Assembly: GCF_964340395.1 (NCBI RefSeq)
Contig: NC_135553.1
Location: 6,555,001 to 6,580,000 of the forward strand
Length of the DNA: 25,000 nucleotides
Reading direction: 5' to 3'
Origin: Glandiceps talaboti
Lineage: Eukaryota > Hemichordata > Enteropneusta > Spengelidae
Numbering within the stretch: the stretch's first letter is position 1; each line of letters opens with the position of its first letter. Under the pieces are notes generated by a model. The model worked only from the letters and a program-made list of their open reading frames with translations, made no database searches and was not told the DNA's origin. Positions 10,620 through 21,451 of this stretch are shown in pieces. The translations under genes and the position numbers were made by a program.

Positions 10620-10641
10620 ACTTCCGGGTTTCTGCGCATGC
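10620..10641 (-). promoter_or_regulatory. ETS-like and NRF1-like promoter sites of the KDEL-protein gene
   Basis: ACTTCCGG at 10620-10627 (minus strand CCGGAAGT) is a consensus ETS-family site. TGCGCATGC at 10633-10641 is the core of the NRF1 palindrome. They sit 108-131 bp upstream of the ATG on the minus strand, a place typical for core promoters of broadly expressed animal genes. No TATA box is evident. The assignment rests on motif and position only. Confidence 0.5.
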
Positions 10642-10746
10642 CCTGTTTACGATATTTGAATAATTTGAATAAAACGCACACTACAGTGAAAATTAAGATG
10701 GAGGGGTTGTTGCTGTTGTTGTTTTTGTTTATTGTCATAGATATAA

Positions 10747-10858
10747 TAGTCTAGTTCCAAACAGGGACAGTGTATTGCGTCTTAAAAACTCCATCAATTT
10801 CCCAAAAAATGATGAAGTTTTTAATACGTAATACACTTCCCTGTTTGGAACTAGACTA
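10747..10858. mobile_element. Palindromic MITE candidate, TA-flanked (mariner-like)
   Basis: A 108 bp element (10749-10856) begins GTCTAGTTCCAAACAGGGA and ends in its exact reverse complement. The two halves remain complementary for about 50 bp with a few mismatches, so nearly the whole element is a hairpin. A TA dinucleotide flanks each end (10747-10748, 10857-10858), as expected for Tc1/mariner-type insertion, though a 2-bp match is weak evidence. It has no coding capacity. It lies about 235 bp upstream of the KDEL-protein ATG. Confidence 0.7.
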
Positions 10859-11297
10859 TAAATACATGAAATATAACTAACTAAACCTGAAATCTTCGTG
10901 ATGTCACGTTTTAACAGTGTTTTATCATTCTCCAATGTGTTGTTGTTTTCATTTTCAAAAGTAACGTTGTAAACGGTACCGTTTACACATACAAGGTCGT
11001 AGTACAACATGTTAAAAGCAATCTTGCTTTTACTAAAGTTGTTAGTTATTGCAACAAAAACAGCAGCAGTTGTTATAGTCTTTTTATATAGAATATCAAA
11101 GTCTGATTAAAATATAGAGGAGTAAAATGTGATGTTGTAGGAACACCGCTTGACTCATTCTTTCGCTTTGGGAGCGATCGTTTGAGTCCAGTTTTGAAGG
11201 AAGGTACATGTACAATGTAAAAAAAGAAGAAGAAAGAACCGTTTCTGTTGCCTGAAATCCCTGTTTTCTCACCGAGGCAAGTGAGTGACATTGCAGC

Positions 11298-11440
11298 GGT
11301 TGAACGTAGCTGCAATAATTGTAGCGTTTTGTTGCGGTTTTGAGGGTGTTTTCGTCTGTTTTGGTGACTTTTTAAGTTTTTGTGTTTAACCCGTACCTAA
11401 CCGCAACAAAACGCTACAATTATTGCAGCTACGGTTGAAC
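11298..11440. mobile_element. Non-autonomous DNA transposon with 8-bp target-site duplication
   Basis: The 127 bp element at 11306-11432 has perfect 34-bp terminal inverted repeats (11306-11339 and 11399-11432), starting GTAGCTGCAATAATTGTAGC. The 8-bp sequence GGTTGAAC lies immediately outside both ends (11298-11305 and 11433-11440). An 8-bp duplication is typical of the hAT and P superfamilies among others; the terminal bases do not let me choose. The centre is about 59 bp and non-coding. Confidence 0.88.
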
Positions 11441-11452
11441 GATGATTTAACG

Positions 11453-11485
11453 ATAGACAGTGGAGGTCTCCCCTCCACTGTCTAT
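11453..11485. repeat. Perfect short hairpin
   Basis: ATAGACAGTGGAGG (11453-11466) pairs perfectly with CCTCCACTGTCTAT (11472-11485) across the 5-nt loop TCTCC. It lies 12 bp past the 8-bp duplication of the neighbouring transposon. No host gene is nearby, and the stem is too short for a typical miRNA precursor. Confidence 0.85.
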
Positions 11486-12683
11486 GGATTATCATACTAG
11501 TAATATGTTGATTTTACATTTTTGTGATGACGCCCTCTATGTTCACGATGAACGTCCCTGACAGTCACGGAGACTGAGAAAAGGATCAGAGACTTTGTTG
11601 TTGACGTCCTAGGGACTGGAATCCCAGGGTCGACATATTTGCGTAAACAATAAACAACAATCACACAACGTAAGAATAGTGTTGAATAACGTCTTGAAAA
11701 AAGAATAAAATGAACCAGGTAAAATTGATTCAGGCACACTACACAACTTTGAAGAATAAATAAACCAGCAGCTTGAAGATTTATTTGCGAGTCAGAACTC
11801 CGTGTTCTTGCTATGTTGGCCTAGCCTTTTGGATATATTGGTACACTGTGCTGCTTAAAAATGTGTCTGTCCGAATTCAGACTAACAACACAAATCATTG
11901 ATATAACTTAACAAAACGCGATTATATTTTGTAGAAAAAAAAAACGATTGAAACGTTCGTATAAAAATTAATATAAATTTTAACAATCACAGGTCAAACG
12001 ATGAAATACATGTGTTCGGTATTTGTGACAATATAATGGTAAAATACATTAGAGCCAGTTACAAGAAGGCCGATCATTTCTTCTTTATTCTAAGACTTTC
12101 ATATACAATTTATTGATTAATTTATCGAGCTACCAGCCTATTATCCTGTCTGACTGATTATTTATGCATCTTTAATGCATGTGATTGGTTTAAGGTAATG
12201 TATTCTTATTAGTTTTGATCACGCTGTGTCATGTTGAATGTCTATACGGTTGATTGCATGTCGTAGGTGCCATGGTTGATCACATTTAATTCATGCAATT
12301 ACCTAAATTAAACTTTCTCAAATGTCCTGACAACTGGAATTGGGCATACGAAACAATCACGTGACTGAGTGTTTTCTTTGCTACGTGCAATTGTTTTATG
12401 GTTTGTTGAGCAAACACTGAAAAATTAATGGTGGGGAATAATCAACGAAAAAAAGAGACTAATTGATCGTGTATTGACTGACTTTTCTTATTCTAGGTGT
12501 AGGCAGCACTGAACCTAAATTTGTGAGTGGAAATATTGGTGTTAGTTTACCTATTTCAATTCCCAACGATGTACTAAGTAAATTTACAGAAAACGAATGA
12601 CTTACAGTAAAAAAAAGACACTTTTATTAATTTAAACTATCCAATGGCAACCATTGTGATCAATAATTAATTCAGGGATTATA
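11486..12683. other. Intergenic stretch, nothing recognised
   Basis: No supported gene or repeat. The minus-strand ORF at 11497-11739 has no domain or splice context. Confidence 0.5.
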
Positions 12684-12947
12684 TACATCATGACATACCG
12701 ATATTTATCGCTAATCTCACTGTTATAACATATCATGGCATATCGATATTTATCGCTAATCTTACTGTTATAACATATCATGGCATATCGATATTTATAG
12801 CTAATCTCACTGCTATAACATATCATGGCATATCGATATTTATCGCTAATCTCACTTGTTATAACATATCATGGCATATCGATATTTATCGCTAATCTCA
12901 CTGTTATAACATATCATGGCATATCGATATTTATAGCTAATCTCAGA
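12684..12947. repeat. Minisatellite of 45-bp units, 6 copies
   Basis: CATGGCATATCGATATTTAT (first copy CATGACATAC...) recurs at 12689, 12734, 12779, 12824, 12870 and 12915, a period of 45 bp with one 46. The unit continues CGCTAATCTCACTGTTATAA. Most copies carry the 10-bp palindrome ATATCGATAT; two have TATAGC where the others have TATCGC. A 45-bp period is a multiple of three, so a repetitive minus-strand reading frame stays open, but nothing suggests that it is translated. Confidence 0.95.
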
Positions 12948-13113
12948 GCTATATATCTATTTTTCTAGACTTTTGATATGTTGTTCAGCATACAATTCTA
13001 GGTAAGATGCACTAAAAATAATTTATGTTGCAATATATATTGTCCAGGTCAAACTTTATTTGGACTTGACTACAATAGACACCCATAGCTAACCTCAACA
13101 CTTCTTTCTGCAT

Positions 13114-13197
13114 ATAGCCCAGAGACGTGTACTTGTTTTGGTGTTACTTGGTGTGGAGCGCTACTTGATGAAAAACCAGGACAAATCTCTGGGCTAT
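13114..13197. repeat. Imperfect inverted repeat, 84 bp
   Basis: ATAGCCCAGAGA at 13114 is matched by TCTCTGGGCTAT ending at 13197. The next roughly 20 bases inward are also largely complementary (CTTGTTTT against AAAACCAGGA). The size and form suit a small MITE or a structured element. No target-site duplication was recognised. Confidence 0.6.
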
Positions 13198-14390
13198 TCT
13201 GTGTACGATTAACTTTCCTATCCGACAAAAACCATCCAAAATTAGTAGAACATTGATAGTAAAATGATGTTTTTCATGATGAAAGGTACTACACACGCTA
13301 TCATGTCAATAGCCTACATGTATACGTCAATGATATTGTCATGATGATTGTAATAATGTTGTATCATCCACAAACCAATTCAAAGTTGTTGTCTTTGATT
13401 TGAACAGAAAATATGGATTATATATCTTGGTTGTTCTACGTCACGACAGCCGTATCTTCGTCCTCGTCTACATCACAGATTCTGGGTACTCGAAAAATGG
13501 TCAAAACGTTCCAAATCGCCATTATTTTTTCCAAATTTAAACATTTACTAAATTATGCCTGAGGCACAGGGGCGTGTAATATTTCATAAATTGTTGTTTT
13601 CCAGGTCTACAGACTAAATATAACAAGCTTTTGACTATATATTCCTACCTGCAAGGAGAAGTATAGAGATTGATACATTTGTAGCAGCAGGATTCGTACG
13701 ATATTTTCCTAAGAAAACGGCATTCTAAGCAATAACACGTGCCCCTGTGGGTATCCTATGTCACTCGTATTTTCCTTATTATTTGCCAATGTAGTTGTAA
13801 TAGTCACTGAAATAAGTTCAAAGTACAGTCGTCACAGATACCGATGAATTCACGGAAGTAGTTTGAACTAGATCGATTAACATGGTCTAGTGTATCTTTC
13901 AAATGAGTGTGTGTACATGTGTGAACAGTACTGATGGGCCATCCATTTCTATCGATTCAGTTTTGTAAATATATCATTTGTATGTATCGAAAGTGGAATT
14001 GGGTCACGAGCCACTGAGTATGCACGATTTCCGGCCAATTTCGTCATTCTCCATGGTCTAAGGAACCAGTCATGTTGTTGCCTGGTGATTGGTTGATGAT
14101 TTGGTCGGAGAAAACGTAGCAAATTTGATTTGATGACCGGCTTCACTTACAAACGAAATCCAAGTAATTTGTAATAGTTCATGAAACCTCAAGTTTTTTT
14201 AAATTTATTTATTCATATATTCATTCGCCTATTTATTTGTCATGTGGTCTACTTTTGACTCGTCACTTCTTCATTGAATACTTTTTCTGATAAATTCATC
14301 CCGTCACTAGTATTAGTTATGTTACTCAGACTTATTGGACTCCCGCCGACCCTTCCCTTGTTATTGCCCCTTTCCGTAACGTTGCTAGAA

Positions 14391-14404
14391 CCCCCCCCCC
14401 CCCC
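14391..14404. repeat. Homopolymer run of 14 C
   Basis: Fourteen C in a row, after a pyrimidine-rich stretch with CCCTTCCC and GCCCCTTTCC. The minus strand is a G-run, as at 2412-2426 on the plus strand. Confidence 0.9.
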
Positions 14405-17401
14405 GTTATACTTACTGCTCGGTCCCTAAATGAAACAAGTAGGTTGTTGTATTCGGCAACCAGTGCACGCATGCCACGTATACGTACGCCATACTAAGTC
14501 ACGCGTATATTACGTATATACAGCGTGTAGTTTGTCAGGGCACAGGGTAGGTAGGTAGGTTATCATACCATCAAATCTCTGACCAAAACTTTCGGTTTGA
14601 TTAATACTTCAAAACCGATCATCGGCGCACAAGTGACTGTGGTGCACACCTGTATGGGGACCTGTATCGTCCTGGTTACGGTAGTAAAAACACGAGTTTT
14701 ACGATGTCAACACTCTCTGAAAGTGTTAAATAAGTAGTCCTGCATGTTTGCATTTAATTAAGTCGTCCCTCGTTCCTTCTCCGAAACGCGTGCACCGTCT
14801 GAAAGCATGACTATTATAACTGAAGGAACACAGACCGATAACATCGTCCATTTTCCTGTTATGTTTCAATTTTCATGATATTTTCTTTACATTGTTAATT
14901 ATTAACCACGGGTTTTTTGTCTACGTGCATAGACTACTGAATTGGGCGGTATCTCTCAACGAAAAAAATCAGCATTTTGCCATTCAAAAGAAATCTCCGT
15001 GACAGAAATAAACTTCTCCGTTTAATACATTAGCTTATCATGGAACATTTCTTTAAGTCAGAGAGTGACATCGACAAGTGACAAGTCCACATGACCGACT
15101 ATATAATACATGGTATTTTTGTCTTCCATAGTACAGCTCATGGGCGGGCCATACTTGACGAGGCAGATCTCATGTCTGAATCGTCACAAACCAAGCCCAT
15201 GGGCTAAATTTTCCCACACTTGTTCAACATGCATTATCTTGAAATGGCCTACTCAAAATTAGCTTTGACCTAGAACTGCCTACAGCTTCACGTAGTTGAA
15301 TTACAACAATATATTTTCTTCGATCTCATTCTTTGCAAATCGGTCAAAGTACGCAGCTGCAACGACATACGATGAACATTGACACTGGGAACATTCTCAT
15401 GAGTGACTGGCAAAAAATAGAATATTAGGAATGGAATGATGATAAATGGATTTCTCCTCTCTCATGAATGGAAATAGTGAAATTAGCCTACTTTGAACGT
15501 CATTTTAATCACTTTAAAAGGATGTGAAAAGCCATTATGAACACAAAAAGTGTCATTTATACAAGAATCCAATTATGATATGATCAACTTGCAATGGCCT
15601 AATGAAATGCATGACATATCCTGACAAGGTGATTCATTGGAGTGTCAACACAATAGCTGATAGTCCTTCATATTAGAAAATTAAAATCGTCACCACAACG
15701 TAACCTGTGTTTTTAGGTTCGCTCTTTTAATTTATATAAATCATTGTCATACTTCTCTCTCCTTATCAGTTTTCGTGTCTAATTATAGTGAGCCACGGTG
15801 TTAGCCTGGATCCATGTCCATTTCGCGACATTTTTTTTGTCTTTCCATTTTAAAATTATACTTGTATTCTTTTCAAGTCGTTATACAGGGGATTCAGCAT
15901 GAGCATACAGTTTCAATAAGACTAGAAATCAAGTTCAGTAAGACTGGATACAATGTTTGATCAAACACACTAAAGTTAGCAGAGATTAACCTCTCACTGT
16001 GAATAAAGCATTATACAGTGCACGTGTGGTTTACGGTAAAGTTGGTATTTGAAGTATAAATTTGTACAATCCACAAAGTCTGCTATATGTCAGTTGTAAT
16101 AGAAGTGTGCATACTATTTCATTAACTAAATACAAAGCCTGCAGACGTAGACACATAGTAGGCAATGACTGTATTATCCATATAGTGTCTTTAAAACTTT
16201 TTTTGCCAGTCATGATATATCGTCAAATTCAGACTGCATGCTCATTCTGTAAATGTTGTGATGCATATTAATGGTTCTTGTATTTGTTCCTTGATATTTA
16301 CGATGCTTCTGTCAGAGATCATTTCTAATGTTAAACTAAAGAGTTAACCTGGATCCATCCATACCAGGGTGCTGTTTCGAAACGTTATATAGATACGTCT
16401 TTCCGTTTTTACTATTATAATAATGGGGCTATATTCATTCCAACGTACTTCTCGCTTATGATAGAGTTCAAAATCAAGTGACGATGGTCTAGAGGCTATC
16501 CTTGGCTTTGAATCCTTGGAACTAGTTGGATTTTGTTCTAGTATACCGCTATTTTATTGCATTATATCACAAAATGTGTATTGATCGCCCAAGGTTATTC
16601 TGTACTAGATTCAATGTAGCACCACTGTACATGTTTTATTGCATCACTCTCACGAAATGCCCAAGGATAATGTTCAGTCACCACCCCAACACCCTTTATC
16701 AATAACCAGACTTGACTTGACTTCGCCATTGGAAAAAAAAACAAAAAAAAATATAAATCAAGTATCGCATCATTTCCCAGCTCTAAATAAAGTGGCACCT
16801 ATAACCTATATTTGCAGTACTGAAACTCATGAATAGAAAAATGGACGGTGTGTATAGTAACCATAACCATAACCATTAACCTTAGACCACTGTGGTCCAG
16901 AGCTATGGTTTGAGTTTTATCCTCAGAAAACTATGGTGAAACATTTAAGATATATGTGGTCTGAACCTACACACAGGCTGCCTAGTAACCCTCTAACTTA
17001 GTAACTATACTGTCTGTAAATTAGATTATTTACGAGACCGAAATATCTTGTTAGATATATTAACCATGCTGAAAGTCGACCCACGCCTTCTGTGACTGGT
17101 GTTGGAACAACAACCAAAAACGTCGCCTAGATTTTAAGCAAACATTAAAGCGGTAAATCAAAACTAAAGCGGTAAATCAAAACTGTTTTGTTGTGTACTA
17201 ATGTAGACTCTAGGATAGAAATAAATGTTGAGGAATGAAATAATAGCAATACTTTTATAATATGAAGTCGGAACTTGTCCAATGAAACCAGAATCGGAAA
17301 ATATTGAAACATTGTGTTGTGTTTTATGCCTCTTTAATCGTGGGAATTTTGCAATCTGTATAATATGAAAATGTCGGAGTCGTGCATTAAAACATTAATG
17401 T

Positions 17402-17415
17402 GTTACCATGGTAAC
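17402..17415. promoter_or_regulatory. RFX X-box-like palindrome
   Basis: GTTACCATGGTAAC is a perfect 14-bp palindrome that fits the RFX X-box form (GTNRCC, short spacer, GGNAAC). It is the kind of site used by RFX factors in ciliary and immune genes. No gene start lies within 4 kb, so any role would be distal. Confidence 0.4.
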
Positions 17416-17562
17416 TATCAATGTTTTCTACTCAATGTTCACTTGATAGTTGTAATTATACATTGTCGTGGTGAAAAACAACACAGGCCTCTTTTTGACA
17501 TCAACTGTTAAACGTTCGGCCAGGATTTGAGGGAGAAGGTGAAAAATGACTGTGGCTCCCAT

Positions 17563-17586
17563 TGACGTGACGTAGATATGACGTCA
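17563..17586. promoter_or_regulatory. Cluster of CRE-like sites
   Basis: Three CREB/ATF-type motifs fall within 24 bp: TGACGTG (17563-17569), TGACGTA (17568-17574) and the full palindrome TGACGTCA (17579-17586). The X-box-like palindrome is about 150 bp to the left. The assignment is by motif only. Confidence 0.4.
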
Positions 17587-17688
17587 TAGAGATGTATCTC
17601 AAGCACCTTTAAATTGTTTTAAATCTTACTTTCGAGTTCAGTTGTATTGTTTACTTACGATGTTCATTCTATTGGCTGCTAGCTGATC

Positions 17689-18097
<409 letters not shown>

Positions 18098-18125
18098 TAG
18101 ATGGATAGAAATTAGAAATTAGAAA

Positions 18126-18312
18126 TTAACCCAATAAAACTCATTGAGACCACATGTGATCATTTTAGTGTCAGTTACCCTCTTGTCTAGACACTGTGTA
18201 TGTATGTGTGATGTGCTACTAGTAATTAATGAAGTTTGAGTCGGCAGCTAGACAGGAGGGTAAAATGACACTAAAATGACCACACATGATCTCAATGATT
18301 TTATGGGGTTAA
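18126..18312. mobile_element. piggyBac-type MITE candidate flanked by TTAA
   Basis: TTAA (18126-18129) is followed by CCC, and the right end is GGGG followed by TTAA (18309-18312). TTAA target sites with CCC...GGG termini are the hallmark of piggyBac elements. The left arm (to about 18189) and the right arm (from about 18250) are inverted repeats of about 60 bp, with shared blocks such as CATTTTAGTGTCA, ACCCTC and TGTCTAG. The 179 bp between the TTAA sites is non-coding. It abuts the GACA array, with a short ATTAGAAATTAGAAA repeat between them. Confidence 0.78.
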
Positions 18313-19676
18313 AAGTTTACTTTCCAAATGATAACCAACAAGATTACTTGTCTGCGACAACTTATCAAAACGGGACAGTCCATTAATTCTACCAGTAGAT
18401 GCATACGCGATGTGTCAACTTCGTCATAACATTACAACCGTACATTCTCTTGCTCCATGTATTCATTTTGCTAGATATCAGAATAACAGGAAAAGTTGAA
18501 TTAGCAATTCTATTCACGTATTCTGGGCATATTGCCATATGTTTTCATGGGTAACAGTTATCATGAAGATTGTGTTTATTGTTCATTATAATAGCATTGT
18601 TATTGAGTTGAGTGGATTTCTTTCTCTATTATTTCAGTAGTTGCCAATTTTGTTGCGAATTCTATCATTGTATTCTTGTATCTCCTTTTTCAATTAAGAA
18701 AAATTACCTATATGAGATTGAAAAAAAAAATTATTGATCAGTTCATTTGTATTCAGAGCATAACATCGTTTCTGCAGACTGCACGATTATCATACGTTTT
18801 ACCTACCAATCCCGCTGGGACTGCAGCCTTAGCTCTCCCTTGACCGCCAGATTACCAAAACGTGAACGGAATACCAACATTTTAAACACTGTATCACTCT
18901 CTGAACATGACATGAATCCTTGACCATAGTGTATCAATGATATTACTAGTAAAGCCTACGGAAGACGTATTTGGTGGTTTGCGGTTGGCACCTTACTGGT
19001 TAAATTAATTAGCGCCAATGACATTGTAGCACAACTGATTGAACTGACGTTACTGACGTGCTCCAGTGTGCAATTCTCGAAAACCAGAGCATATTATTTT
19101 ATCTTTGCTGGCGCAACGAAATAATACAGGAGAAATGAAGATGCAATGGGAGATGATGTACCATAGATACTGTGTGCGGCACCTCTATAATTGGTTTCTT
19201 TGCATTTGAAGTTGACTGTATGTGTGTAAAAACATCGTTTGTCATGAGTGGACCACCAAATTGAATGTATCTTCATTTCTCCTGTAATACACTCGAGTAT
19301 AACCGGAGTATGACTGTTCATTGACTCCGGGTTCATCGGGTTAATCATTACAAATGGTCATTCCTACTGACAGAGTAAAACAATCACTGATGTCTCCTCA
19401 ACACATCTTTTGCGATCCATGGCATGCACGCGACGAATGCTGACTGGACACCAGTGGAAATTGGAATGCTTCCAAAAATGGTTTGACCCTGTGAGCAGAA
19501 ATTTTATTTTGTACTGATTTCACTGAATATGTAATTACATTTTACAACATTGGAATAATAAAATTTTCAAGTTGCAGTTGGTACTAAATGTCGCTAGGGT
19601 ACTGTTGAAAATGCGTACCGAAAGGCAGCACGTCTTCAGTCTCCGGACATTTTCCTTTCAATATTTGAATAAAATG
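18313..19676. other. Intergenic stretch with one inverted repeat
   Basis: No gene is supported. TACAGGAGAAATGAAGAT at 19125-19142 has its exact reverse complement at 19269-19286, with partial complementarity on either side. This makes a hairpin with a loop of about 126 bp and may mark another small element. The minus-strand ORF across it (19094-19348) has no recognisable domain. Confidence 0.5.
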
Positions 19677-19714
<38 letters not shown>

Positions 19715-19772
19715 TTTGTTTGTTTGTTTGTTTATTTGTTTGTTTGTTTTTGTTTGTTTGTTTGTTTGTTTG
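19677..19772. repeat. (GTT)n then (TTTG)n microsatellite
   Basis: About 11 GTT units (19677-19711) run directly into TTTG units with two slips (TTTATTTG and TTTTTG), ending near 19772. Plus-strand frames read as poly-Cys or FVCL artefacts. Confidence 0.95.
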
Positions 19773-20130
19773 TTTTTTTAAACACACAACTGTGTGTTTT
19801 GTGTAACCTGACTGAGTGACTGCAAAACACTGTCGGGTGAACGTGTAGAGCCCTGACTCAAAACATTTGAAAAAATGACATCAAAAGTCTCCAAATGAGG
19901 CTGCTGCCAATCTACACATAATAATTAATAATAATATTAATAATAGCTTGTATTTTCTGAACCAAATCAAGACAGGCACCTTTATACAGGCATGTACTCA
20001 ACCTATACATGGTCAAAGTTCACCGTAGCCACAGCCCACAAAGCCAGTGGTACCACGCCTGATGAACTTTCATGGGATCCATGCGTTTTAGCACAACTGA
20101 AATAAGGTTCAGTAGAGGCATGGTGAAATG

Positions 20131-20143
20131 TGTGTGTGTGTGT

Positions 20144-20188
<45 letters not shown>

Positions 20189-20240
20189 TGTGTGTGTGTG
20201 TGTGTATGTGTGTGTGTGTGTGTGTGCGTGCGTGCGTGCG
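20131..20240. repeat. (TG)n microsatellite with GCGT tail
   Basis: TG dinucleotides run from 20131, broken by TATG three times, ending in GCGTGCGTGCGTGCG (about 20226-20240). The sequence could adopt Z-DNA. Confidence 0.95.
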
Positions 20241-20319
20241 TACTGTAGATATTGTTCAAAGCTTATTGACACAACTGGCCATATCAACCATGACCACGCC
20301 CTTAGGGGGTTGATAGGTA

Positions 20320-20680
20320 AGTGGATAAACATTCAAAAAGTGTATGCAAATATGCCTAGTAACAAGACCATGCCCATAGCAACAGCCAAATGATGATGTA
20401 TATTGTAAAGATAACAACATAGATTAATAGACAAGCAGATTGACATTAAAAAAGTGGACATATCTATACATAGCAACAAGACCATGCTCATAAGTACAGC
20501 TAAATGACAGCGTACATTGCAAAGATAAAAATAGGGATGATTATAATAGGCAAGTGAATAAACATCCAAAATGTGAATGCACATATGCCTAGCAACAAGC
20601 CTAAGCCCATAGCAACATTGAAATAGTTATGTATATGGCAAAAATAACAACATAGATGGTTAGGGATTGGATGACCTTTC
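20320..20680. repeat. Degenerate tandem repeat, about 117-bp unit, about 3 copies
   Basis: Units contain AAGTGGATAAACATTCAAAA, ATATGCCTAGCAACAAG, CATGCCCATAGCAACAG and a tail ending AAAGATAACAACATAG. The CTAGTAACAAG/ATAGCAACAAG/CTAGCAACAAG block falls at about 20355, 20470 and 20588. Copies differ by many substitutions, so the array is older than the other minisatellites here. Several overlapping minus-strand ORFs of 60-80 codons reflect the repeat. Confidence 0.8.
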
Positions 20681-20690
20681 AAAAAATTGA

Positions 20691-21415
20691 CATAATTGAC
20701 CCAGCATTGCAGATTACAGTAAAGTCATGACGTATATAACATTAAAAAAATAACACATAAACTCTACAGTTGTTCTACAACACCACTGGCACTATTTTTT
20801 TTGAAAATGTCTTTCACGTGTTTCATCGTGGACAACATGAACTTGAAGGTTATTGAGACACATCTGAACCTTCTTTGAAGTTAATACAATGTATTTATTC
20901 TGGTTACACAATATTATTGTAAGTCATATTTTTTCTCAGAAATGTAAAATGGAAATCAATTGTCGTGCGAAGACATCACTTCAATATTTCTCCCATATTA
21001 AAATGCTTTTTATCGTTCCGGAATTTAGCACCCAAAACTAACATGTGATGGAACGGTGAAAAAGCCGAGAAACAAAAATTAACGATAACTATCGTATCTT
21101 TCGAAATCGGGGATCGTTACCGAATGTTTACAAGCAACGAAATCACATGCACTCATAGTCATCGTATTCAAGTAACATGCGCGTGAGTCCCAACCCACTG
21201 GTCGAGTACTTGAAAATCTGAAAAGCAATGCAGAGAGGTTTCATAATAGGACGTGGACTGATGTTGAGCCATACGCGTGTACGTTTAGCAAATTGGTATG
21301 CGTGCCAAAGTTTAAACATAACTAAACACTGAGTGTATATGTCTCCGTAGATGTCTATAGCATCACACCCTAGCTTGAGTGACAGAAGGAAAGCCAGGGA
21401 TAGTACTAGTGGATT
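20691..21415. other. Intergenic stretch, nothing recognised
   Basis: No supported gene. The minus-strand ORF at 21143-21484 partly covers the GACA microsatellite and shows no domain. Confidence 0.5.
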
Positions 21416-21418
21416 TGA

Positions 21419-21419
<1 letters not shown>

Positions 21420-21450
<31 letters not shown>
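21420..21450. repeat. (GACA)n microsatellite
   Basis: Seven to eight GACA units; the same motif as the large array at 17690-18097. Confidence 0.95.

Positions 21451-21451
<1 letters not shown>

Larger units (their letters stand above)
12948..17689. other. Long non-coding stretch with scattered short repeats
   Basis: No gene is supported in these 4.7 kb. It holds a short imperfect inverted repeat (13114-13197), a second possible inverted-repeat element (13561-13757), a run of 14 C (14391-14404), a duplicated AAAGCGGTAAATCAAAACT (about 17145-17183), and an RFX-like palindrome and CRE cluster (17402-17586). ORFs of 60-70 codons at 13949-14146, 16031-16271 and 16595-16836 overlap on opposite strands or lack domains. 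Confidence 0.5.

Noticed and set aside
10461-10754. Plus-strand ORF of 97 codons
   Set aside because: Antisense to exon 1 and the promoter of the minus-strand KDEL-protein gene, with no domain of its own.
13406-13485. Possible plus-strand first exon: AACAG, then an ATG opening a hydrophobic peptide MDYISWLFYVTTAVSS, then GGTACTC
   Set aside because: It resembles a signal-peptide exon, but the donor is poor, no downstream exon was found and the peptide is too short to place.
20003-20393. Poly-His/Thr and poly-Cys/Val ORFs
   Set aside because: Translations of the TG/CA dinucleotide array and its flanks.
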